Below, one piece after another: positions 10,392 through 20,631 of a stretch of 64,000 nucleotides of DNA. This DNA is from Simmondsia chinensis (Eukaryota; Streptophyta; Magnoliopsida; Caryophyllales; Simmondsiaceae). The translations under genes and the position numbers were made by a program. Numbering within the stretch: the stretch's first letter is position 1; every line of letters begins with the position of its first letter. Location of the stretch: positions 7,788,501 through 7,852,500 of the forward strand of contig JAGTTD010000006.1 in NCBI GenBank assembly GCA_018398585.1. Reading direction: 5' to 3'. The notes below the pieces were generated by a model. The model did no database searches. It saw only the letters and a list, made by a program, of their open reading frames with translations, and was not told the DNA's origin.

Positions 10392-12534
10392 TGTAATGCC
10401 CCTAACTTTAATACCGACTAGGCTTAAGTTAAAAGGGCGCTACATGATGGTACTACAATGAAATCCCTCATCATAGTACGAAGCCCGAATCATTTCATCA
10501 CAATTTCCTCAAATTCCATAAATTTTTTTTTTCCAAAACTCATGACATCAAATCCAAATACATCATACCAATGACTTAATTCTAATAGTGCGGAAGCTCC
10601 AAATTACAATACCTCAAATAGTCCATCATATTCTATTACGAACTTATTTAAATAGCTAAACCTCGAAATCAAAAAAATTCCCGGAATAATACGTCACTTT
10701 GCCTTCCTTGTTCCTCTAATTTTACCATGAGCTACTAATCTAGGAAAAAAAGAAATAAACAAATTGGGTGAGCAAACAACGCGCTCAGTAAGTATAGCAC
10801 ATTCCCTATCGGGATCAGGTATATTCTTAAAAACGGAATAACACCCAATCAAAACCAGTAAAATCAATTATCTTCTAAAATCATTTTGTTTCATAACTCG
10901 GTTCATTTCACAAAAGCTTTTTGGTAACCTTACAGAAGCATCAAAAACTACGGCTTGTATTATTCCCGCGGCAGGGTCGTAATCAACGTTCGTATTTCAT
11001 ATTCGAACCGGTTCCAAGTCAACAAATCCGCTAGGATCAAAACGTAGTATCTGTCAGTTCAGAAGAACTAACAGACAATCGGAGACTCCGTGTCGGTATT
11101 ATTCCCGTGACAGGGTCGTAATCGACTTTCGTATTTCGTATTTTGTATTCCATAGCCGATAGACCCTGGAGGGTCAACGTAGTTATCGGTAAGCTCTATA
11201 AAACCTTTTCCAATTCAAATCACAAGTTCACAATAATTTCCTTCGAAATTCACATATTCGTAAAAACGCATTCGAAATTCACATATTCATACAAATTCCT
11301 TCTAAATTCACATATTCATACAAATCCTTCGAAATTCTCATGTTAAATCAACGAATAAACCAATATAATTCAACTCATAAGAGTATAACTCATAATCACA
11401 TAAACACATATGCCCAATCCTATTTTATCAAACCAATAAATCATTCCAAATATAAATCTCACAATTTAAGTCATCTAAAGCAATTTTTATATTTTACAAA
11501 CAAGTAGGGAGAGTGGTATACTTACAAATCTTGTGGGGAAAATGGCATACTTACATCCACCTGCTTTTAACCCAAAAATTCAATTCCTATAGTTGATTAG
11601 CTTTGAAATTATCGAGATGGTGTTGCCGACAAGGTGGCCGCAGCTGTTCCGGCTAGGTGGCAGTATCGGAGGGTCTGTCAGAACTGTGCCGGCGAGGTGG
11701 CAGCACCGGAGGGATGGTCGGAGTTGTGCCGGCAAGGTGGCGGCACAGGTGAGAGAGGAGAGAGAAAATCGTGGGTGAGGTGTGAGGTTTGAGGAGTTGA
11801 GGTGTGGGGTATTTATAGACCCTGGGGAGATCAGGAGGTACCTTGGGGAGGGAGGCGGTACCGTGGGGAGAGAGGCGGTACCATGGTGGTTGCGTCGTAC
11901 CGCGTGGGTCAAGTGATACCGTGGGGATCGGGGTCGTACCGCGTGGGTCCGGCGGTACCGTGTGAGTCGAGACAGTACCGTAGTGAGCGATCTGTGGCAG
12001 TACCGTGAGGTGGCTACCAGCAGTGTGGTGTTGGAGGCGGTCAAGAAGAGAAGAGAGAGCAAAGAGCGATAGGTACCGGGTTGGCGGTGCATGATACCTG
12101 CGTGGGTCGAGGCGGTACCCCCGTGGGATGGCGGTACCGTAATATTGTGATGGTAGAAGAGAGAGTCACGGTGGGGGAGGCGGTAGAGAGAGCCGGTGAG
12201 GGTGAGGGAGATAGTGAGGAGAGAGAGAGAGAAAATGTGTACGGGAGAGAGAGGAGAATGCGTGTGGGGGTGGGGGACCAACAGTGATTTTAATTTTTTT
12301 TCCTTTTCTTTTCTTTTCTTTTTCTTTTCCTATTTCCTTTTTCTTTTCTTTTTTGCATTTATTTATTTGTTTATTTATTTTCATTTTGTAACCTAATCGA
12401 AATAATAGCGAGTTTTAACCTAATTTAAATGCCCTAAATTTCACATATTATACTATCGAGCCTAATTTAATTTAAATATCCTAAGTTTCACATATTATAA
12501 TACCGAATTTCATTTAATTAAGCCGGGTATTACA
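10392..12534 (-). repeat. Gag-only element LTR 3 (right, 2143 bp)
   Basis: Starts TGTAATGCC and ends GTATTACA. Same internal organisation as the other two LTRs. On the minus strand it serves as the 5' LTR. It carries an extra GTACC unit near 11860 and differs from LTRs 1 and 2 in the region after the GTAC array (GTGTTGGAGGCGGTCAAG). Confidence 0.93.
11810..12137 (-). promoter_or_regulatory. LTR 3 promoter: TATA box with GTAC array
   Basis: CTATAAATA on the minus strand (11810-11818), followed upstream in the minus direction by GTAC cores from 11838 to 12137, most within GGTACC. It would drive transcription leftward into the right-hand gag copy. Confidence 0.6.
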
Positions 12535-13977
12535 CATGTTTTGTCAAACTCTCCTCATTTTCAAATACTTTTAAAAACCACACCCGACTACAATCGTTTT
12601 CTCATCTTTAGGTGTGCATGTTGTCCTAACCTCTCATGCTATGTCCCTTATAAATTAGTCTCTCCGCTCTCTGTGTTTTCTAGGCTATGCATCTTGTTAC
12701 AAAAGATTTCGATGTCTTGACCTCAAAACTGGTCATATATATGTGAGTCATCATGTCCCTTTTTTATGAGTCTTGTTTTCCTATCTTGACTCATGTCATC
12801 ATCCACGACTGTGCCCTCAAATAATGTTATAATGTCCCTTCCCCTTCCCCTTCCCCTTCCCCTTGTCCCTGCTCCACTTAAATAGACCAACCTCATCTGA
12901 GCCAACCTATCCCCATTGCATTGGTCCTGGCTAATTGTGCCTGTCCACCTACCCCATAACCTTCCTAAGCTACCCAAACAGCTTCTTATCCCAATGGTCC
13001 CTTGTCTGAGAGCTTCAATGCAAACATACTTAACTACCCCACAAGGCCCCAACAATCCCATTCTAACCCAATTCCAATACTCAAAACTTTGTTTCAGACC
13101 AGGACATCACTTCCCCTATAACAGATCTCATTAATGACTCGGTTGACACGATTAGTAGCAATCGGGTCCCAACAGACTCTAACCCCACAACGGCATCATC
13201 TACCAATATCCATCCTATGCAAACACTATTAACAGATGGCATATGAAAACCTAAATATTTTCTCTCGCTATTCTCTATCACTTTAATTCAGGAACCCATA
13301 TGTTATTCATAGGTAGTGAAGAACCCGTAGTGGCAAGAAGCTATGGCTAAGGAATTTAAAACATTAATTCAAAATCACACTTAGGATTTAGTTCCTTGTG
13401 ACCAGAGTAAAAACCTTGTAGGAAATACTTAGAAATACCATGTGACCTATAAAGCGAATAGTTGTTTTGAGTGGTTGAAGACCCACTTGGTTGCTCAAGA
13501 TTTTCATCAGCGTGAAGGTATTGACTGCAAGAAAACCTTTAGTCATGCTATCAAACTTCCCACTATTTGCTTTATCTTTAACTTGCAATTACAAATGCAT
13601 GGCCCATACGACAACTTGATGTCAAAAATGCATTCCTACATTGATTTTTACATAAAGAAGTATACATGCGTCAACCACAGGGATTCATTAATCCCAAGTA
13701 CCCAAGTCATGTTTTGAGATTGCGTAAGGCCTTAGACGGACTTAAACAGGCTCCCCGGGCATGGTTCGATCTGTTTAGTTCTTCCTATTTAGTCTTGGTT
13801 TCATTTGTAGTAAGGTTGACCCCTCCTGAATCATACGTTACAATTCTTGTGATCTTGTTTGTCTTTTACTTTATGTTGAAGATATTGTTTTTTGTTAGGA
13901 CTAACGCCTCTTCTATTAATAGTTTTATCAATACCCTTTCTACTTAATTTGCCATGAAGGATCTTGGCCCTTTACAC
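12535..13977 (+). pseudogene. Copia-1 integrase C-terminus and RT, first part
   Basis: Resumes directly after the gag-only array. 12570-12780 gives the integrase C-terminal domain in shifting frames (typical CPNLSCYVPYKL and a LVTKDFDV-like segment). A Pro/Leu-rich linker with a CCCCTT repeat follows. RT begins near 13300: LVAQDFHQREGIDCKKTF (about 13490) and RLRKALDGLKQAPRAWFD (about 13722) are the conserved Copia RT motifs. The YVDD motif is not intact. The segment ends in MKDLGPLHY at 13977, where Copia-2 inserted. Confidence 0.8.
12835..12864. repeat. CCCCTT hexamer microsatellite
   Basis: Four to five CCCTTC/CCCCTT units in the spacer between the Copia-1 integrase and RT remnants. Confidence 0.85.
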
Positions 13978-14692
13978 TATTAAAAAAAATTGCAATTAAT
14001 ATCTAAACATAGCAGACAAATTAGATTAAGCTGAAAGAGAAACTGAAATTCTTACAAAACTGAAGGTACCGCAGCGTGGCAAAGACCACTGTCCTAAAAG
14101 ATGATTTCGCCGCTGCTCTAATGTACACAACACAATTGGCGGCCGTTGTCCAAGATTACTACGATCCAACTCTTAATGTATACTTGTTAATTGTCGGGTA
14201 GGAGAGAGTATGAGCTTTACCCAATAGAAAGAGAGGGACGAAGATGGGGAGAGAGAAAAGAGACTAATTTTTGTTGTTGTTGGGGGATTGTGCTGGGCGG
14301 GAATATTTATAGCAGTGACGAGCCTCCCAATAGTCACATTTTTAATGGTCATGACGCTTGGGAAACGGATGCAGTAATGGAGGATTATGATAACGATAAC
14401 AATGCAATAAAGAGAGGTGGTGAATTATGATGCATGTATTTGAAAAGATACTTTCCGATAAATAAATATACCCATTAAATAAAAATAAAAATAAAAACAA
14501 GTTGACCCACACCCGAGCAATGCGCGGTGGGCAGGTGGCGTGCGCATTTGTGGTACCCACCATTCTTTCTCCCTTAACGTAATTCAAAGACTTGAACAAC
14601 ATATGTATATTTAAAGTCAGCAACCCTTCCCTCTTTTTTCTATATGGGTTGCAAGTCTTGCAATTACAAATACTTGTATCATTTTTCTAACA
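13978..14692 (-). repeat. Copia-2 left LTR (3' LTR, 715 bp)
   Basis: Aligns along its length with 19100-19834. The left end has decayed from TG to TA; the right end is TTCTAACA. It contains GTTGTTGTTGGGGG near 14272-14286, where the other LTR has a long T/G homopolymer. Confidence 0.92.
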
Positions 14693-14705
14693 ATCCCCCA
14701 TAAAG
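14693..14705 (-). other. Copia-2 polypurine tract
   Basis: Minus-strand CCTTTATGGGGGAT abuts the 3' LTR. Confidence 0.8.
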
Positions 14706-15301
14706 GACACAAGTGTGGAAAAGGAAACACAAAATATTGGGCAAAGAGAGTTCAATTTTTCGGTGACTATGTCTTGTTACTTAAATAGTCATCTAGTGTA
14801 ACCCAAGTTTAAAACCAATAACTTGGTTAGTGACTTTCTTCTTGAATTTCACAAGGGGTTGTATAGTCTGCCACTTAGACACATACCAAACTGTAGATCT
14901 TAGCAGCTCTAGGGGTTCGGCGTGTTTTATTAGCCATGTGCCGTCCTTGATATTCATAGGTGCTCTAGAAGGCAAGTATTAAACCTTCATAAGAAGAGGC
15001 CACACTCCCACACCTACATAGATGGTCCCATCAAGTGTGTGTAACCGCACACCACCAAACATATGCCTGTGGGTCCATTAAGAGCTAAAGCTCAACCTCA
15101 CTCCTTGGGAACATTTTGACAGTATCCATCAAGTGCAAGCTTTTCTTACACCACCAAATCTATGGCTATGGACCTATTTTAACACTTCCAACATCATAGG
15201 GAAGAAAATAGTAAAATACAATGCGTTCCTTGAATTAAACTATGACTTTTCACATTGAACCTGAATTTAGTCCTATCCCCATCGATGTTTATACAATCAT
15301 T

Positions 15302-15620
15302 TTACGACAAAGGTCTTTTTGTCAACGGATCCGCAAGATTCTTTTCAGACTTTACATAATCTAGTGATATTACTCCACTTTCTAGAAGATCCTTCATGAG
15401 CTTGTGCCTAAGACGAATGTGTCTCCTCTTTCCATTGTACACTTTGTTCTTTGCCACAGCGATTGCAGCTTGACTGTCACAATGTACTGACACTGATGGA
15501 GCTAGTAGCCCCCACAATGGCACGTCTCCCAATAATCTTTTCAGCCATTCGACTTCACGACCTGCAAACTTAAGAGCAATGAACCCAGCTTCTATAGTAG
15601 ACGTGAAAGTAAAAGATTAC
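15302..15620 (-). pseudogene. Copia-2 RNase H
   Basis: The minus strand reads VHCDSQAAIAVAKNKVYNGK, RRHIRLRHKLMKDLLESG and SEKNLADPLTK, the C-terminal Copia RNase H block that would degrade the RNA template. The catalytic-type CDSQAA motif is kept, but the N-terminal half of the domain (15600-15900) is frameshifted. Confidence 0.85.
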
Positions 15621-16620
15621 GTAAGGGATTTCCAAGATATAGCACCTCCAACTAGTGTGAACATATATCCACAAGTGGAATTAATTTCGTCATTTTCAGA
15701 CACGCAATTAACATTATAATATCCCTCTTATATAGCAGGAAACTTTTTGAAGTGAAGTCCCCAATCCATAGTTTCTTCCAAATATTTAAGCAATCTTTTT
15801 AATACGTTCTAATTCTCTTGATTAGGATTATGTGTGTATCTAATGGGTCTGCTTATAGCATATGCATGTCAGGTCTAGTGTAGTTCATCATGAACCTGAC
15901 ACTACCGATTATTTTGGCATACTCTAAACATATACTGGGATCATAACGTGATCTACAGGATTAACATTATAAATGTCAAACTTTCTAAGTATCGTCTCAA
16001 TATAGTGAGACCGGTTCAGGCTTATGCTTTCGAGAGTTTTCACAATCTTAACTCCTAAAATCATGCCTGCTGCAGCCAAATCTTTCATATCAAATTTAGA
16101 GCTTAGAAAGCTATTAGTTTCATTGACAATGTTCAAATTTGTGCCAAATATTAGCATATCATCATCGTATAGACAAACGATTACACATCCGTTTGAATTA
16201 GACTTAGCATACACACATGAGTCACCATCATTTACACGGATGTCATTAGCAATTAGCATGCCATTAAATTTCTCATGCCACTATTTTGGTGCCCGTTTAA
16301 GACCATATAGAGATTTTATAAGTTTACAGAATTTCTTTACATTACCAGGGACAACAAAACCCTCAAGTTGTTCCAAGTAAATCTCTTCATCTAGTTCACC
16401 ATTAAGAAATGTTGTTTTAACATCCATTTGATGCACTACTAAATCATGAATAGACGTAAGGGTAAACAAAGTTCTAATTGTGGCTATTTAAGTGACAGGT
16501 GAATAAATGTTAAAATAGTTGACCCCCTTTTCTGAGTGTACCCTTAGCTACTAACCTTGCCTTAAACTTATCTATTGTCCTCTAAGAAGGTCTACCAATT
16601 CTCACGTGTGATTGCTTATG
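15621..16620 (-). pseudogene. Copia-2 reverse transcriptase
   Basis: Readable blocks are VHQMDVKTTFLNGELDEEIY and LIKSLYGLKRAPK (16281-16469), then GCVIVCLYDDDMLIFGT (15924-16259). The catalytic YVDD is YDDD here, replacing Val next to the Asp pair. Stops separate the blocks, for example near 16262-16280. The length matches a Copia RT of about 240 residues, but it could not be translated. Confidence 0.87.
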
Positions 16621-16622
16621 AT

Positions 16623-18117
16623 TCATTCTAGTTTGTTATTAATAGTCTCTTTATAAGTTTTGGGGTCTTCCTCTAACATATAAACACTTACAATTTCTTC
16701 ATTTATGAAGTTATCTTTTGCTAGGAAAGTAGGAACAAAATCGAGTTCAAAGTTGGTTTCTTTTCTAGCTCTTTTACTTCTTCTAAGCACAAGAGTGTCT
16801 ATATCATTACTATGATCAAGATTATCAGCTACCGTGTGAGAAGGCAGATTAATAGGTTGTACATCACTAAATTTAAAAGGAAATATATGTTTAAAGAATT
16901 CAGCATCTCTAGATTCAATAATACTTCGACATGCATATGAATTATTAGATCCCTTGATTAGAAATCGATAAGCAACAATGTGATAAGTATATCCGATAAA
17001 AATAGAATCAACAGTCTTAGGTCCAATTTTACTTCGTTTAAAGGCAGGTAATCCAACATTAGCTAGACAACCCCACACTTTCAACTATTTTAGATTTCAA
17101 GCATTCTAGATTAGGTTCATCACTTTTTCACCTTTTGTATGGAGTTTTATCTAGCTTTTATGAGGAACTCTATTTAGCACATGAATGGAAGATAATACTG
17201 CATCCCCCCACATGTTATTAGGTAGTCTAGAACATATAATTATATCATTGATCATATTCTTTAAAGTTCTATGTTTCTTTTCTGCAATACCTTTAGATTG
17301 TGGACAGCAAGGAGGGGTTTATTCATGTATTATCCCATTTTCCGCGCCAAATCTTTCTAATGAAGTTGGGTCATATTCTTCCCTTCTATCAGACCTAAGC
17401 CTCTCTTTTTTTCTTCCTAGTTGATTTTCAACTTCAGCTTTGTATTTTAAAAAATATTTTTTCTACCTCATCTTTATTACTTATGAGGTATACTATCGAG
17501 TATCTAGAGTAATCGTCTATAAAGATCATGTAGTATCTTTTACTACCTTTACGCATTTGGCTTTTAAAATCTTCTAAGTCACTGTGCACTAACTCAAGGA
17601 GTTCAAAATGGCTCTCGATTGACTTAAAGGGTTTTTTAGCATCTTTAGCTTCTACACAGACCTCGTATTTACTAAAATTGATATTATTGAAGTTAAGAAT
17701 CGTGTTCATTTTCTTAAGTCGTTTAGTAGACTCGATGTTTATGTGTCCTAAGCGAGCATGCAATAATTCAAGAGATTCAGCAAGGTAAGTAGAAGAAATA
17801 CTAGCATTGTCATTCATGAAAACAACGTCAAGAATAAACAGGCCCTCATTACAAAATCTCTTACTCGCAAATTCTACATTTCTAGTTAGGACAAGACGGT
17901 CAGAGTCAAAGGCTCGCTTTAAGCCAGCCTTGATCAAAAGACTACCAGAAATCAAGTTCCTACGCTTCTCAGATGAATGCAAAACATTTGTTAGAGTAAG
18001 AAATTTTTCAGAAGTGAGTTTTAAAGAAATTTCCCTTTTTCGAGGATAGGTGCTGCTGCAGAATTGCCCATGTAGACTACATCTCCATCGGTCACTTCCT
18101 GGTACTCCTGGAACATG
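16623..18117 (-). pseudogene. Copia-2 integrase
   Basis: The pre-integrase zinc region reads ELLHARLGHINIEST. The core shows LVHSDLEDF (first Asp), SDRREEYDP (second Asp, with an altered glycine) and GIAEKKHRTLK (Glu), then the C-terminal KVWGCLANVGLPAF and TVDSIFIGYTYH, followed by a Ser/Lys linker into RT. The DDE triad is thus present, although frameshifts and stops near 17100-17440 split the reading frame. Confidence 0.87.
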
Positions 18118-18119
18118 CT

Positions 18120-18548
18120 TCAGTTTATGCAAATGTGCCTGGAAGCCCTAGTGTCCACTATCCATTCGGCCGTATTGTTCACCAGATTCACCTCTAAAAC
18201 AACAGCTACAATGTTGTCCATCTCTACCAGGTTTGCTTTGTTCTTCGAGTCCTTAGGTTGGTCTTTAAAGCTTCTACAGTCTTTCACCTTATGTCCATGT
18301 TTTCTGTGATGGTAGCATGCTCCTTGAAATTTGTTGTTTGACTTAGGAATCTTGTCCCCAAGTTTAAGATCAGAATGATGTCTTTTCCCCTTATTCTTGA
18401 GCCTGTTAGTTGCACCAGGCCTAACTTTGACAATGTTAACCTTAAAGAGGTTAGAGCATGAGTGTCCCATGTCCTTGAGCCTATTTTCTTCCTCAATTTT
18501 CAAGTATCCCACTAACCCTTCTAAGGGCATGTCCTTTTTCTTATGCAT
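18120..18548 (-). pseudogene. Copia-2 gag zinc knuckle and protease start
   Basis: An open frame of 142 codons. A knuckle-like CYHHRKHGHKVKDC has lost the second Cys of CCHC (His instead). Further on, EWIVDTRASRHIC is the protease active-site region with Asp-Thr-Arg-Ala in place of the usual Asp-Ser/Thr-Gly-Ala, which should abolish cleavage. Confidence 0.85.
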
Positions 18549-19061
18549 AAGCTAATATTTATCGTCTTTCCATGAAGGTGGAAGTTTTTCAATCAAAACA
18601 TAGGCTTGTGTGATTTTGCAGATTTTAAGGTCTTTCGACAAAAGAGCAGTTACTATATTTTTCATATTCTTGGACTTGGCCAATTATCGGTTCATCATCC
18701 ACGAATTTGAAGTCTAGCCATTTGCTAACCGCTTATTTCTTAGTCCCTGCATCATCAATCCCGTATTTTTTCAGAAGATAGTCCCAAATTTCTTTTGACA
18801 AGTCCATTTTTACATAGATATAAAAAAGCCCGTTACCCATGCAATGTAGCAAATTACTCCTATAGGTTCGGTTATCCGAAATAAATTTTTCCTCATATGT
18901 CATTTTTTTAATTTTTGCCCTCATTTATTTTTTCCATAAAGTACATAATCGATGTTAACTTGCTCTAGGTAGAATAGAATTTTATGATACCACCTCCTAT
19001 AATTTTTTCCATTTAGGGGCTCGACTTTAGACATATCGGGAAGAGATAATTTGGTTGCCAT
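18549..19061 (-). pseudogene. gag: Copia-2 gag capsid region
   Basis: The ATG at 19061 (minus) starts MATKLSLPDMSKVEPLNGKN, typical of the N-terminal Copia gag motif, followed by YRRWYHKILFYLEQ. It lies only 38 bp inside the 5' LTR, an unusually short leader. The frame changes near 18920, continues with YEEKFISDNRTYRSN and WDYLLKKYG, and is broken again near 18550-18730. Confidence 0.82.
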
Positions 19062-19099
19062 ATTTAAATATAGATATATAAATAAATTGTCTTTTATAT

Positions 19100-19396
19100 T
19101 GTTAGAAAAATTACGATGAATATCTAAACACAACAAACAAATTAGATTAAGTCGAAAGAGAAACTGAAACTCTTAGAAAACCAAAGGTACTATGCCATGG
19201 CAAAGACCATTGTTCCAAAAGACAATTTCATCGCTGCTCCGATGCACATACCATAATCAACGGCCATCCTCGAAAATTAATACGATCCGATTCTTAACGT
19301 ACACTCCTAAATTGCCGGGTAGGAGAGCCTATGAACTTTGCCCAAAGAAAAGAGAGGGACGAAGATGGAGAGAGAGAGAAGAGACTGGTTTTTTTT

Positions 19397-19427
<31 letters not shown>

Positions 19428-19834
19428 GGGGAGATGATCTGAGATGGTGCTAGGTAGGAATATTTATAGTAGTGAGGAGCCTCCGAACAGTCACATTTTA
19501 AATGGTCACAACGCTTCGGAAACAGCTGCAGTAATGGAAGGTTATAATAACGGCAACAATGCAATAAAAAGGCGCGGTGAATTACGATGCAGATATTTGA
19601 AAAATACTTTCCAAAAAATAAATATACATGTTAAAAAAGTTGACCCACACTCGAGGATGGCTCGGCAGGCGGCTGGCGCGTACGCACATTTGTGGTCCCC
19701 ACCATTCTTTCACCCTTAACTTAACTCAAAAGCTTGAATAACATATGTATATTTAAAGTCAACAACCCTTCCCTTTTTTCTCTATGTAGGATGCAAGTCT
19801 TGCAATTACAATTGCTTGTATTATTTTTCTAACA
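19100..19834 (-). repeat. Copia-2 right LTR (5' LTR, 735 bp)
   Basis: Starts TGTTAGAAAAATT and ends TTCTAACA. It aligns with the left LTR except for the homopolymer block at 19389-19431. Confidence 0.92.
19389..19431. repeat. Adjacent T18 and G25 homopolymers
   Basis: T at 19389-19406 is followed immediately by G at 19407-19431, inside the Copia-2 5' LTR. The sister LTR has only short T, GTT and G runs at that place. Confidence 0.9.
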
Positions 19835-20470
19835 TGCACTACTTCCTTGGTATTGAGGCTAAGCATAGTCCCACTAGTCTATTCCTATCTTGGCATAAAT
19901 ATACCGCCGACTACTCACTAAACTCAATATACACAATGCCAAACCAGTCAAAACACCACTGCTCGCCCATGCTCACTAATATTTAAGTGAAGGGGGTCTC
20001 CTTGCAGACCCCACCAAGTTCGGGGAAGCCGTTAGGACACTTCAATACCTGACTATTACTCGCTTTGATATATGCTACGCTATTAACCTTAGTCCTCAGT
20101 TCATGCATGCTCCTAGATCATGTCAATTGCAAGTTGTGAAGCAGATCCTACGTTACCTCAAAAGCTCTCCCAACCATGGTTTGTCCATTCTTCCTAGTTC
20201 CTGTACCATCATAGTAGCTTTTGCTGATGCGAATTGGGGTGGTTGTCCAAACACTTGTTGTTCCACCCCAGGTTATGATCTGTTTCTTGGTCCCAAACTT
20301 AGATTCTGGCATGCCAAGACACGACCCACTACTACCAACTCCACTATAGAGTCTGAGTATCATGATGTGGCTCAAGCTATAGCAGAGAGTGATTGGGTTC
20401 GGTACCCAATGCGAGACCTCAGCCTCTGCCATTCTAGTCCAATCATAGTATTCTATGATAATGTCTGCCT
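19835..20470 (+). pseudogene. Copia-1 RT end and RNase H
   Basis: Resumes with HYFLGIEAKHSPTSLFLS, the end of RT. After a frameshift near 20010 it gives RTLQYLTITRFDICYAINL, VVKQILRYLKSS, AFADANWGGCPN and STIESEYHDVAQAIAESDW, the Copia RNase H core. The final FYDNV is the start of the last conserved block, after which similarity is lost. The DSDWAG-type aspartate motif is altered to ADANWGG. Confidence 0.85.
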
Positions 20471-20631
20471 CCTACTAAGGAAGATTGGAAAGGACATATT
20501 GGATTAGGGTAACTCTAGCACCTCGAGTGAGAGGATTGAATTTTAGGGATGCAATATTTGATTAAATGTTGTCAAAAATGGGTTTCTCAAAACCAAAGGC
20601 TCTCAGGTTAACTCCAAGAGAGATGCCTATG
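20471..20631. other. Unassigned spacer
   Basis: 161 bp between the end of recognisable Copia-1 and the Sirevirus-type element. It may be the degraded 3' end of Copia-1. It ends with the CTATG target site. Confidence 0.5.

Larger units (their letters stand above)
3084..12534 (-). mobile_element. Tandem gag-only LTR element (LTR-internal-LTR-internal-LTR)
   Basis: Three LTRs of about 2.15 kb alternate with two 1494-bp internal regions that encode only a Gypsy-type gag on the minus strand. The repeat period is about 3654 bp. LTRs start TGTAA and end TTACA. Flanks are CTTGT (3079-3083) and CATGT (12535-12539), a target duplication with one mismatch, so the whole array occupies one insertion site in Copia-1. 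Each internal region has a Met-tRNA primer site and a polypurine tract in the correct minus orientation. No protease, integrase or RT is present. This organisation fits the non-autonomous class described as terminal-repeat retrotransposons with a gag domain (TR-GAG). Confidence 0.9.
13978..19834 (-). mobile_element. Copia-2: complete but dead Ty1/Copia element
   Basis: LTRs at 13978-14692 and 19100-19834 flank a minus-strand gag-pro-int-RT-RNase H region. Target duplications are TACAC (13973-13977) and TGCAC (19835-19839), one mismatch. Removing the element restores the Copia-1 LHYFLG frame exactly. Gag-to-RNase H order is typical Copia, and each domain carries stops or lost active-site residues. 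No Met-tRNA primer site is seen inside the 5' LTR. Copia-4 at 43485-50250 is a relative in the opposite orientation. Confidence 0.92.
344..20470 (+). mobile_element. Copia-1: decayed Ty1/Copia element, split by two insertions
   Basis: Three separated pieces (344-3083, 12535-13977, 19835-20470) read in order as LTR, PBS, gag, protease, integrase, RT and RNase H of one Ty1/Copia element, about 4.8 kb once insertions are removed. That is the usual length for a small Copia. The reading frame resumes across each insertion: integrase TPFE-type text continues after 12534, and LHYFLG text continues after 19834. Every domain has stops or frameshifts and the protease active site is lost. No 3' LTR is visible; the element fades out in RNase H near 20470. 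It is the oldest layer in this part of the window. Confidence 0.85.
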
